A stretch of 64,000 nucleotides of DNA from Bacillota bacterium. Its GTDB lineage: Bacteria; Bacillota; Clostridia; Acetivibrionales; DSM-1351. This document shows, one piece after another, positions 1 to 7,695 of this stretch. Each line of letters starts with the position of its first letter. Positions within the stretch are counted from its first letter, which is position 1. The DNA lies in contig JAEYHZ010000014.1 of the NCBI GenBank assembly GCA_023409265.1, positions 758,811 to 822,810 on the forward strand, given 5' to 3'. The position numbers and the translations under genes were made by a program. The notes under the pieces are model-generated. The model had not been told where the DNA came from and made no database searches. It saw nothing but the letters and a program-made list of their open reading frames with translations.

Positions 1-124
1 AAATAAGGGGTTTAAGTAAAAAACTGCAATAAATATTTCCAAGAAAATCTCAAAAGCGCTTTATGGGTTAAGTCCCACAGAGATTTAGCTTACAGTTCAA
101 ATTAGGTATTTTTTAGTTCTTGTC

Positions 125-298
125 CTATTCTTTAATATCAAGATCATCTTCTTCAGCGTCCGCTATCAACCTGACATTTACACCCTTTAATATAATAAGC
201 TTTTTCCCATTTACATCTTTAATGTCCGATACCCTGAAAAGAACATCTTTCTGGTAAGACTTCCTATATACCAGGCTACCTATTTCTATTTGTTGCAT
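125..298 (-). CDS. Stand-alone YabG N-terminal-like domain protein (57 aa)
   Basis: The 57 residues match, from memory of the family, the N-terminal domain of the sporulation protease YabG: an IGxxVxRKSYxxDVLF stretch followed by ILKGxxVRLIADAxxxDL. YabG proteins are normally near 290 residues; this one stops just after that domain, and all three frames downstream hit stops, so the protease part is not merely shifted. The ATG at 298 is chosen because GAGGGGAAGG lies about six bases before it; an ATG at 316 would overlap that ribosome binding site. It could be a small YabG-derived domain protein or a truncated gene. The fold assignment is fairly sure; a spore-related role is inference. Confidence 0.7.
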   Translation of the reverse strand: MQQIEIGSLVYRKSYQKDVLFRVSDIKDVNGKKLIILKGVNVRLIADAEEDDLDIKE

Positions 299-672
299 AA
301 ATTGCCTTCCCCTCATAGTTTAGTATGCCAACTTTTGAATTTATTATTATTAATATATGTATCCAAAAAATTCAAAAATTTTTATATTATATTTTATGCG
401 TTTTTTACGGTATTTGTGAATTTTACATCATATTCATTTTTTTATAGCTCAATTTAAACAGATTTGCTCAGAAAACACTTTAAAAATGAATTAAATTTAG
501 CAAATGAAAATTTTTGTAGTTTGGTAGTTGTTGTAGTATAATCAACGTTATATAATAATTTTCGTAAATCATTAAATAAATCTTTTTTACCGTATATATT
601 ATAACCAATAAACCTGTAAAAAAATTAAATTATTAAATTATTAAATTATTGTATATTGGAAGGAGAAAAACA
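299..672. other. AT-rich intergenic region upstream of fhs
   Basis: This divergent spacer between the YabG-like gene and fhs has no credible coding frame. It carries the probable fhs promoter and long A/T runs. I searched by eye for a ZTP (pfl) riboswitch, which often precedes fhs in clostridia, and did not find its conserved core. Confidence 0.6.
514..542 (+). promoter_or_regulatory. Probable sigma-A promoter of fhs
   Basis: TTGTAG at 514-519 and TATAAT at 537-542 are separated by 17 bases. The transcript would start near 550 and leave a leader of about 120 bases before the TTG start of fhs. The -10 is a perfect consensus and the -35 matches at four of six positions. Confidence 0.55.
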
Positions 673-2343
673 TTGCTTACAGATATACAGATAGCCCAGA
701 ACTGTAAAATGCTCCATATCAGGAAAATTGCCGAAAAACTTGGCATAAATGAGGATGACCTGGAATACTACGGGAACTATAAAGCCAAACTGTCCGACAA
801 GTTATGGAACAGGGTGAAGTCTAACAAAGACGGCAAACTGGTGCTTGTTACGGCCATTAATCCTACTCCTGCCGGAGAAGGAAAAACTACTACTACCGTT
901 GGTTTGGGACAAGCAATGTCCAAAATAGGTAAAAATGCAGTAATCGCGCTGAGAGAACCCTCCCTGGGACCTGTTATGGGAATAAAAGGCGGTGCAGCCG
1001 GAGGAGGCTATGCTCAGGTTGTGCCTATGGAGGATATTAATCTCCATTTTACCGGGGATATGCATGCAATTACTGCTGCAAACAATCTTTTATCGGCTGC
1101 ATTAGACAACCATCTGCAGCAGGGAAATAAACTTAACATCGATCCAAGACAGATTGTTTGGAAGCGTTGTATGGATATGAACGACAGGGCCTTAAGAAAC
1201 GTAATTGTTGGTCTTGGAGGAAAAATGAACGGTGTTCCAAGAGAGGATGGCTTCAACATCACTGTTGCTTCTGAAATCATGGCCATACTATGCCTGGCGT
1301 CCGACATAACCGACCTGAGAAAGCGCCTTGGGAGGGTTATTATCGGGTACAACTTTGACGGTCAGCCTGTTACCGCAAAAGACCTCAAAGTTGACGGCGC
1401 TATGACGCTTTTATTGAAGGACGCTATCAAGCCGAATCTGGTTCAGACTCTTGAGGGTACACCTGCCATAATGCACGGAGGACCCTTTGCAAACATAGCG
1501 CACGGCTGTAACAGTGTAACTGCTACAAAGCTGGCACTTAAGCTGGCTGACTACGTTATAACCGAGGCCGGTTTCGGTGCTGACCTTGGGGCTGAAAAAT
1601 TCTTTGATATCAAGTGCCGCTTTGCAGGGCTGAAGCCTGACGCTGTTGTTTTGGTTGCTACAATCAGGGCTCTAAAATACAACGGTGGTATTAAAAAAGA
1701 AAATCTTAAAGAGGAAAATATTCCTGCTCTTTCACTTGGTTTTGCCAATGTCGAAAAGCATATAGAAAACCTTAAGCAGTTTGGTGTGCCTGTACTCGTT
1801 GCCATAAACCACTTTGATACTGATACAGACCGTGAAGTTCAGCTGGTACGTGACAGATGTACTGCCCTTGGAGTTGAGGTTGCCTTCTCAGATGTATTCC
1901 TGAAGGGTGGAGAAGGCGGAATTGAGCTTGCTGAGAAGCTCGTTCAGTTAACAGATACCACTGTCTCCAACTTTGCACCAATATATGATGCAGCTCTTCC
2001 TATAAAGGAAAAGGTCAAGTCAATTGTCACCAAAATTTACGGTGGAAGTAACGTCATATATACTGCTGCCGCAGAAAAATCCATTTCAAAAATTGAAGAA
2101 ATGGGACTTGATAAGCTGCCTATATGTATGGCAAAAACCCAGTATTCTTTATCTGATAACCCTGCCCTGTTAGGCAGACCTTCCGGTTTTGACGTTACAG
2201 TCCGGGAAGTGAGGATATCTGCTGGCGCAGGCTTTATAGTGGCTCTGACAGGTGATATTATGACAATGCCGGGTCTTCCCAAAGAGCCTGCCGCAGAAAA
2301 GATTGATATAGACGAAAATGGTGTTATTACTGGTTTGTTTTAA
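673..2343 (+). CDS. fhs: Formate--tetrahydrofolate ligase
   Basis: Catalyses ATP-dependent ligation of formate to tetrahydrofolate, giving 10-formyl-THF for one-carbon metabolism in the cytoplasm. The protein has the family P-loop region (TPAGEGKTTTTVGLGQ, near residues 65-80), a typical GGAAGGGYAQVVPMEDINLH stretch, and the usual length of 556 residues. I place the start at the TTG at 673, seven bases after GGAAGGAG; an in-frame TTG at 649 has no ribosome binding site and would add residues absent from the family. It is one of only two plus-strand genes left of the origin and is monocistronic, with its own promoter and terminator. Confidence 0.97.
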   Translation: MLTDIQIAQNCKMLHIRKIAEKLGINEDDLEYYGNYKAKLSDKLWNRVKSNKDGKLVLVTAINPTPAGEGKTTTTVGLGQAMSKIGKNAVIALREPSLGPVMGIKGGAAGGGYAQVVPMEDINLHFTGDMHAITAANNLLSAALDNHLQQGNKLNIDPRQIVWKRCMDMNDRALRNVIVGLGGKMNGVPREDGFNITVASEIMAILCLASDITDLRKRLGRVIIGYNFDGQPVTAKDLKVDGAMTLLLKDAIKPNLVQTLEGTPAIMHGGPFANIAHGCNSVTATKLALKLADYVITEAGFGADLGAEKFFDIKCRFAGLKPDAVVLVATIRALKYNGGIKKENLKEENIPALSLGFANVEKHIENLKQFGVPVLVAINHFDTDTDREVQLVRDRCTALGVEVAFSDVFLKGGEGGIELAEKLVQLTDTTVSNFAPIYDAALPIKEKVKSIVTKIYGGSNVIYTAAAEKSISKIEEMGLDKLPICMAKTQYSLSDNPALLGRPSGFDVTVREVRISAGAGFIVALTGDIMTMPGLPKEPAAEKIDIDENGVITGLF

Positions 2344-2357
2344 TAATAATTAATAAT

Positions 2358-2388
2358 AAAAAGAGGGAGCGAAAAACTCCCTCTTTTT
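2358..2388 (+). terminator. Rho-independent terminator of fhs
   Basis: A 12-bp perfect inverted repeat, AAAAAGAGGGAG and its complement, surrounds an eight-base loop 15 bases after the fhs stop and ends in a T run. Its symmetric A/T flanks could let it work on the opposite strand as well. Confidence 0.9.
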
Positions 2389-2521
2389 CTCATGATATCT
2401 GTTGTCTGTTTTAACTCTTATAATATTTTCAGGTCTAAACTTGTGATTATTTTCATCATCTAGCCGGTATTTATTTTATACACTCTGAATCTTTTATTAA
2501 TTCATTTAACTATCCGTTGGC

Positions 2522-3505
2522 TCAAAGTGCACTAAACTTCTCCAGTAAGTCCTTATGATACTGAATCTCTTCAATAACCTCTTCAAGTCTTGTTATATAG
2601 TTCTGCTCCGACCAGCTCTTCCGGCTGTTATAATACTTGTTTATAACCCTCCAGAACTTCTGAGGGAACATAAGCATTATTTTCATGAGGTCGAGTTCAC
2701 TTTCACAAAGAGATTCAATTTTACTGTATTCATTAATTATTATAGCTGCTTCATCGATATTCCACTGACATTTTCTCATTTTCCGTCTCAATAGATTTAC
2801 CAGATCATAAACCTTCAGATCATAACAGCAATATTCAAAATTAATCAGATACATATCCTCATTCTGGACAAAAATATTGTGATGATTAAAATCATGATGT
2901 GATATGTTTCTGCTCTTTTCAGCATCCTCTACCAGATCATAGTAGTCTGAGGTATCAAGCATGTTCAATGCTCTTTCTCCAAGATCATAGAAGTAGTCTA
3001 CATATTTGCACACCATATTGTCAAACTTCATTTTACCTTTTTGTGCAGTTTTTTTAAGCTTTTTTATTTCATCCAGCCTTTTGCGGTAACAGCCTGGCAG
3101 CCTGCCAAGCTCACTTCTTGGGCTGCTGTTGTCAGAGCATATGTATCCATTGGAGGCTCTATGCATTTTGGCCAGCAATCTGGCGCATTTAATACTTTCC
3201 TCCCTGTTATCCAGATTTGATTCCCTTCCCTCAACATAATTACTCATGTATACGGTTTGCTCATTGCAGGTAATGCAGGAGCTGCCTGAATTAGTATAAA
3301 TGTTGCGGTCAGTATTACAAAAACCATTTCTATATAGATGTTCTTTTACTTCAGCTATAAAATTAATCCGGTCTGGCTTTAAGCTGGATATTTTAATTAG
3401 TCTTTTTCCACTGTCAGTATTTGCAATAAACATATCTCTGAAATTGCTGATACTATTTATTTTAATATCGTAATTTTCCTGCAGTTCCCTTTCTAATTCA
3501 TGCAT
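2522..3505 (-). CDS. CotS-family spore coat protein, kinase-like fold
   Basis: The 327-residue protein has the layout of the CotS/CotI/YutH family, phosphotransferase-like proteins of the spore coat. Visible features are an N-terminal lobe with a VKEHL-type helix, the catalytic-loop motif SHHDFNHHNIF, and the following INFEYCCYDLKVYDL stretch. In most relatives that last motif reads IDFDY; here the first acidic residue is Asn and the second Glu, so metal binding and catalysis may be impaired. The ATG at 3505 is preferred because GGAGG lies five bases before it; upstream in-frame ATGs overlap that site. Its 5' leader resembles that of the MBL-fold gene at 39 kb. It converges on fhs. Confidence 0.75.
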   Translation of the reverse strand: MHELERELQENYDIKINSISNFRDMFIANTDSGKRLIKISSLKPDRINFIAEVKEHLYRNGFCNTDRNIYTNSGSSCITCNEQTVYMSNYVEGRESNLDNREESIKCARLLAKMHRASNGYICSDNSSPRSELGRLPGCYRKRLDEIKKLKKTAQKGKMKFDNMVCKYVDYFYDLGERALNMLDTSDYYDLVEDAEKSRNISHHDFNHHNIFVQNEDMYLINFEYCCYDLKVYDLVNLLRRKMRKCQWNIDEAAIIINEYSKIESLCESELDLMKIMLMFPQKFWRVINKYYNSRKSWSEQNYITRLEEVIEEIQYHKDLLEKFSAL

Positions 3506-3905
3506 ATTGGCCTCCATGAGTCGCAAGTCGCGGTCACAAATAGTAATTGAAGTTATCTCCTAAATTGCTACAGTAATTTATCCATAATATCAGTATTTCG
3601 TTACTAGAATTATATGAACAAAAAGCTGTGTGTAGTACACTGCTATCTTTAAATTCTTATTTGAAAGGCTTTCAGGAATAGCTGATGAATAGGTGGTGAA
3701 TAGCTGACATGGTAATAAGGTAACCAATTTCTTACTTTAGCCTGCTCAGGAAGTAATTTAAAATGGATGAGAGCCTGCATAATCCGGACTCATGAATCGG
3801 ATCTGCAAAAAATTTTGAATGAAAAAGGCAAAAAAAGATGAATCTTTCGATTCATCTTTTTTCAAAGGCTTTATTATAAAATCCGGTTTAACGAAAAGTT
3901 ATTAA
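3506..3905. other. Intergenic region between porB and the CotS-like gene
   Basis: No coding frame is supported here. The right end holds the porB terminator (3831-3862) and the left end the leader of the CotS-like gene. The middle contains a short imperfect direct repeat, gaataGCTGA followed about 20 bases later by gaatagctgaC, of unknown meaning. Confidence 0.5.
3831..3862 (-). terminator. Terminator of the por operon
   Basis: AAAAAAGATGAATC and its perfect complement form a 14-bp stem around a TTTC loop. It lies 44 bases past the porB stop and gives a T run when read on the minus strand. The A/T symmetry makes it potentially bidirectional. Confidence 0.9.
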
Positions 3906-4844
3906 TTAAGCTTCTTCTCCAGCCAGCTTCAAGAGTTCAGCCCATCTCTTGTCTACTTCGTTCTGGATCTCTTCAATCATGTATTCGTTGCCAGCCTTGA
4001 AGATGTGTTTAAATCTACCTTGTTTCTTCAAGAAATCAACTACTGGAAGCTTGTTCTTTGGCTTGTAGTTAACGATGTATTTACCATCGATTATTTCGTA
4101 CAATGGCCAGAAGCAAGTTTCAACAGCAAGCTTGTTTAATTCCATTAAATCAGGAGTATTGTAGATCCAACCTCTTGGGCATGGAGCCAATACGTTCATA
4201 AATGCTGCACCTTTTGTGTAAAGAGCCTTTTCTGATTTCTCATAAAGATCTTTCATATTTCCGATTGCAGCAGTCTGACATACATATGGAAGATTATGGC
4301 TTGCCATAATACCTGTCAAGTCTTTTCTCCACTGCATTTTACCTGGAATAACCTTACCTGCAGGTGAAGTTGTAGTATCAGCAAATTTAGGAGTAGCTGA
4401 TGATCTCTGTATACCAGTGTTCATGTATGCTCCGTTATCGTAGCAGACATAAACCATGTCATGGCCTCTTTCCATTGCACCTGAAAGAGATTGGAGACCT
4501 ATATCATAAGTTCCACCGTCACCACCAAAAGCGATGAATTTTGTTTCACCTTTTATTTTTCCTTTTTTCTTCATTGCAACGTATGCAGCCTCAGCACCTG
4601 AAACTGATGCAGCTGAGTTTTCGAATGCGTTGTGAATAAAGGAATCTTTCCATGCTGTATATGGATAAAGGAAAGTAGAAACTTCCAAACAACCTGTAGC
4701 TGAACCTATAACGGCATGATCTTCAGGCTTTAAAGCTCTTAAAATCTGTCTTACTACAACCGGAGCTCCGCATCCGGCGCACAGTCTGTGTCCACCAGTA
4801 AGCCTTTCAGGCTTCTTAGCAACTTCCTTTAAATTGTAAGCCAT
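3906..4844 (-). CDS. porB: Pyruvate:ferredoxin oxidoreductase, beta subunit
   Basis: This subunit binds thiamine pyrophosphate and a 4Fe-4S cluster in the four-subunit enzyme that turns pyruvate and CoA into acetyl-CoA, CO2 and reduced ferredoxin. The N-terminus has the CAGCG cluster-binding motif (near residues 22-26), followed by the TPP region GGDGGTYDIGLQSLSG and a YDNGAYMNTG stretch. Its 312 residues are normal for the family. It is the last of four genes transcribed in the order C, D, A, B, starts 11 bases after porA, and is followed by a strong terminator. Confidence 0.96.
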   Translation of the reverse strand: MAYNLKEVAKKPERLTGGHRLCAGCGAPVVVRQILRALKPEDHAVIGSATGCLEVSTFLYPYTAWKDSFIHNAFENSAASVSGAEAAYVAMKKKGKIKGETKFIAFGGDGGTYDIGLQSLSGAMERGHDMVYVCYDNGAYMNTGIQRSSATPKFADTTTSPAGKVIPGKMQWRKDLTGIMASHNLPYVCQTAAIGNMKDLYEKSEKALYTKGAAFMNVLAPCPRGWIYNTPDLMELNKLAVETCFWPLYEIIDGKYIVNYKPKNKLPVVDFLKKQGRFKHIFKAGNEYMIEEIQNEVDKRWAELLKLAGEEA

Positions 4845-4855
4845 TATCGCACCTC

Positions 4856-6040
4856 CTATTCTCTTACGCCAAGGTAGTTGAATACTGAATCAACTTTACC
4901 TGTAGCGGCAATTTCCAATGTTTTATTAAATACTACTTCGATATCATCAGTCTTAACGTCTCTACCACCAAGACCATAGATATAGTTTATAACTTTAGGT
5001 CCAAATACGCCCTTAGCATACAGAGCACTTGTAAAGTCTGTGAATAATGGTCCGCCTGCAGCATTAAAGCTTTCAGCCTTGTCCATTATAGCTATTGCCT
5101 TATACTTAGCCAAAGCTTCAGCTATTTCATCAACTGGGAAAGGTCTGTATAATCTTGGTTTGAATACAGCGACTTTCTTACCTTGTGCTTTGTATTGGTC
5201 AGCAACATATTTTGCAGTACCTGCTGTTGAGTTTAATACAACTACGCAGGCCTCTGCGCCTTCTGCATTATATTCTTCAAACAGACCATAGCTTCTGCCT
5301 GTTAATTTTTCAAATTCAGCTGATACTTCAAGAACAACCTTTTTAGCATCCATCATTGCCTGAGCCTGTTGTCTCTTGTGCTCGAAGCAGTGAGTGAAGT
5401 GATCCAGAGGACCAACAGCAATTGGGTTTTCTTTATTTAACAAGTATTCTTCGGGTTTGTATTCTCCAACGAATGCCTTAACCTTATCATCTTCAACCAA
5501 ATCAAGGTTTTCGATTGCGTGGGAAGTGATAAATCCGTCCTGGCAAACCATTACTGGAAGAAGAACATCCGGGTGTTCACCTATTCTGTTAGCCATTAAC
5601 ATATTGTCATATGCTTCCTGACAGTTTTCTGAATAAATTTGTATCCAGCCTGAATCTCTTGCGCCCATTGAATCACTGTGATCATTATGTATGTTCAAAG
5701 GTCCTGAAAGAGTTCTGTTTACACATGCCAAAACAATTGGAAGTCTTGAACATGCAGCAATATATAAACATTCCCACATAAGAGCAAGTCCGTTTGCAGA
5801 AGTAGCAGTCATAGCTCTACCTCCTGCAGCCTGTGCACCTATACATGCTGACATGGCACTATGCTCTGACTCAACAGGTACAAACTCAGTATCTACCTGA
5901 CCGTTTGCAACAAATGTTGAGAAGTATTGGGGAACTTCTGTTGATGGAGTTATTGGGAAAGCCGCAACTACATCTGGATTTATCTGCTTCATGGCAACAG
6001 CCATAGCTTCGTTACCGCTTAATCTTTCTCTAATAGCCAT
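4856..6040 (-). CDS. porA: Pyruvate:ferredoxin oxidoreductase, alpha subunit
   Basis: The alpha subunit completes the TPP active site together with PorB. The sequence starts with MAIRERLSGNEAMAVAMKQI and then has the FPITPSTEVPQYF motif that characterises this family, and its 394 residues match the usual length. The gene sits 16 bases downstream of porD and 11 bases upstream of porB, so translation of the three is probably coupled. In a fermentative anaerobe this enzyme supplies acetyl-CoA and the reduced ferredoxin used for hydrogen formation; that physiological role is inferred from the family. Confidence 0.96.
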   Translation of the reverse strand: MAIRERLSGNEAMAVAMKQINPDVVAAFPITPSTEVPQYFSTFVANGQVDTEFVPVESEHSAMSACIGAQAAGGRAMTATSANGLALMWECLYIAACSRLPIVLACVNRTLSGPLNIHNDHSDSMGARDSGWIQIYSENCQEAYDNMLMANRIGEHPDVLLPVMVCQDGFITSHAIENLDLVEDDKVKAFVGEYKPEEYLLNKENPIAVGPLDHFTHCFEHKRQQAQAMMDAKKVVLEVSAEFEKLTGRSYGLFEEYNAEGAEACVVVLNSTAGTAKYVADQYKAQGKKVAVFKPRLYRPFPVDEIAEALAKYKAIAIMDKAESFNAAGGPLFTDFTSALYAKGVFGPKVINYIYGLGGRDVKTDDIEVVFNKTLEIAATGKVDSVFNYLGVRE

Positions 6041-6056
6041 TTTGAATTTTCCCTCC

Positions 6057-6368
6057 TTACTTTTCTTCTACAAAGTCTATAGCTTTGAAAGGACAAACCT
6101 TTACGCAAACGCCACAACCTTTGCAGTGATCAAAATCGAAATCTACTCTTTTACCTTCTTCATTTACTAATATGGATGTATCAGGGCAAACAGGATAGCA
6201 AAGCAAGCATTGCTTACATTTGTCTTCCAGCCATATTGGCTTCATTGAACGCCAGTCACCTGTTTTAAAAAGCTCTGCATTACCTGCCCAAGGAATATTA
6301 CCACCCTTGGTGATGTCTTTCCAGTTAACGTCAGGAGAAACAGTTTTTAATTCTTTGTTGCAACTCAT
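6057..6368 (-). CDS. porD: Pyruvate:ferredoxin oxidoreductase, delta subunit (2x4Fe-4S ferredoxin)
   Basis: The 103-residue protein carries two complete CxxCxxCxxxCP motifs, CKQCLLCYPVCP and CKGCGVCVKVCP, so it should hold two 4Fe-4S clusters that pass electrons from the TPP site to ferredoxin. The start codon overlaps the porC stop as ATGA, which indicates translational coupling. Length and motif spacing are those of PorD from four-subunit oxidoreductases. Confidence 0.95.
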   Translation of the reverse strand: MSCNKELKTVSPDVNWKDITKGGNIPWAGNAELFKTGDWRSMKPIWLEDKCKQCLLCYPVCPDTSILVNEEGKRVDFDFDHCKGCGVCVKVCPFKAIDFVEEK

Positions 6369-6943
6369 AGCCCTTTCACCTCCTGCATAGCTCTTTCAAT
6401 AGCTTTGATATTAGGTTCAATAACTTCAGGTTTCTTAGCAAATTTATGTTTGAAGGAACCAACCATGTCATCAAGGAATTCTTTTTCACCCATAACACCG
6501 CTTACTTTTACAACTGCACCAAGCATAGGAGTGTTAGGGAAGTACTTACCTAAAGTATCAATAGAAATTGTTCTTGCATCAACAGTACAAACCTTACCTT
6601 TGTACCCCTTAAGTAATGGTTTGATTTCCTCTGGAGTTTTAGTAGTATTGATAATTAAAGCTCCTGATTCCTTTAATCCTGCTGTAACATCAACTGCTGT
6701 GAGTAGAGTATCATCAACTACTACAACGTAATCTGGTTCATAGATATTACAATGAATTGAAAGTTTATCATCGCTTATTCTGTTATAAGCAGTGATTGGA
6801 GCACCCATTCTTTCAGGGCCGTATTCAGGAAAACCCTGAATGTATTTACCGGTATTGAACGCTGCATCTGCCAGCAATAATGAAGCTGTTTTTGCGCCTT
6901 GACCACCACGTCCATGCCATCTGATTTCAACAACCTTGCCCAT
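6365..6943 (-). CDS. porC: Pyruvate:ferredoxin oxidoreductase, gamma subunit
   Basis: First gene of the por operon. The 192-residue product begins with the family motif EIRWHGRGGQGAKTAS and continues with GFPEYGPERMGAP, both typical of the gamma subunit, which helps form the CoA-binding part of the enzyme. AGAGGAGGG lies just before the start codon. The transcript appears to begin near 7170, about 227 bases upstream, leaving a long leader with several small hairpins that may regulate the operon. Confidence 0.95.
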   Translation of the reverse strand: MGKVVEIRWHGRGGQGAKTASLLLADAAFNTGKYIQGFPEYGPERMGAPITAYNRISDDKLSIHCNIYEPDYVVVVDDTLLTAVDVTAGLKESGALIINTTKTPEEIKPLLKGYKGKVCTVDARTISIDTLGKYFPNTPMLGAVVKVSGVMGEKEFLDDMVGSFKHKFAKKPEVIEPNIKAIERAMQEVKGL

Positions 6944-6996
6944 TTGGCAAACCCTCCTCTTTATTTAAAATTTTATAAGAATCCGAAGGTTTCTTT

Positions 6997-7044
6997 GGGA
7001 TCCTTTTGGATTCTTTGGAATCTCCCATGTGATTCTTTTGAATC
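6997..7044 (-). repeat. Tandem short hairpins in the por leader
   Basis: Three consecutive small inverted repeats lie within 50 bases: GGATCC-TTTT-GGATTC (6998-7013), GATTC-TTTG-GAATC (7009-7022) and GATTC-TTTT-GAATC (7031-7044). The first two share an arm, so alternative pairings are possible. The region lies inside the long untranslated leader predicted for porC. Its role is unknown; a leader RNA switch or a binding site for a regulator are both possible. Confidence 0.6.
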
Positions 7045-7176
7045 TCATTTTATAATTTTTGCCAGCATACTGTTTGTTCTAAATAAAATGTCTAATAACC
7101 TGATAGCTTTATGTAAGGAGATTCATTCTGATATCAATAAGACAGCCTAATCAAAAGATAAACTTGTCCATATAAA

Positions 7177-7205
7177 AGTATATATGTTTGATAATTTATT
7201 GTCAA
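7177..7205 (-). promoter_or_regulatory. Sigma-A promoter of the por operon
   Basis: Read on the minus strand there is a perfect -35 TTGACA (7205-7200), a 17-base spacer, and the -10 TATACT (7182-7177). This is one of the strongest promoter matches in the window and fits the high expression expected of a central fermentation enzyme. It predicts a leader of about 225 bases before porC. Confidence 0.8.
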
Positions 7206-7291
7206 GCAAACAATGTGTAAAGTGCATAAATTCTATATCTTTGTATTTTTGAATTGTTCTTTGTATACATACATGTAACTTTTATACAAAA

Positions 7292-7336
7292 AATAATACT
7301 TCACTCTATGATGAGGTCATAGAATGAAGTATTATT
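7292..7336 (-). terminator. Terminator downstream of bofA
   Basis: A 20-base inverted repeat (AATAATACTTCACTCTATGA and a near-perfect complement with one mismatch) surrounds a five-base loop just past the bofA stop. Both flanks are A/T rich, so it separates bofA from the por promoter and may act in both directions. Confidence 0.8.
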
Positions 7337-7347
7337 AACTTTTACTG

Positions 7348-7539
7348 CTATACCATAAATTTTAACAATATCAGAAGTATTAAGCCGGGAACACCCAGTA
7401 TACCAATTATTAAAGCTGAATATATATTTAATGCTATATTAAAATCAAAGTAAATCCCAACAAAATTGATAATTGCCAATAGAACTGCACCCAAAATTGT
7501 ATTAATCAGAACCCGTTTCAGTATTTTCACAATGTCCAT
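7348..7539 (-). CDS. bofA: BofA-family pro-sigma-K processing inhibitor-like protein
   Basis: The 63-residue product has two hydrophobic segments separated by a short polar loop and ends in the family pattern GILGVPGLILLILLKF; a GAVLLAIINFVG segment and an N-x-YSALIIG stretch also match BofA. BofA in Bacillus holds the SpoIVFB protease inactive in the mother cell; whether that applies here is inference. The ATG at 7539 follows GGGAGGAAAA; a further upstream ATG overlaps that site. In Bacillus yaaL and bofA are adjacent; here they are separated by the blaI/M56-LRR pair. Confidence 0.85.
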   Translation of the reverse strand: MDIVKILKRVLINTILGAVLLAIINFVGIYFDFNIALNIYSALIIGILGVPGLILLILLKFMV

Positions 7540-7695
7540 TTTTCCTCCCATCTACGTGCAAAACATATTGAAGTACGCCACGTAAGCAAATACTAATGAA
7601 AGGACCTTCAATGTTTGTCCCTTTATTAAATATATTTTATGGAAGAATAAAGTATTCGTGGTTATCAATTCAACTGTTACTTTTTTCAAAAATTC

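Noticed and set aside
317..672. ZTP/pfl riboswitch upstream of fhs
   Set aside because: The conserved core elements of that riboswitch are not visible; the region is simple A/T-rich DNA with a plain promoter.
802..1352. Minus-strand open frames inside fhs
   Set aside because: They lie entirely within a strongly conserved gene on the other strand and have no family features.
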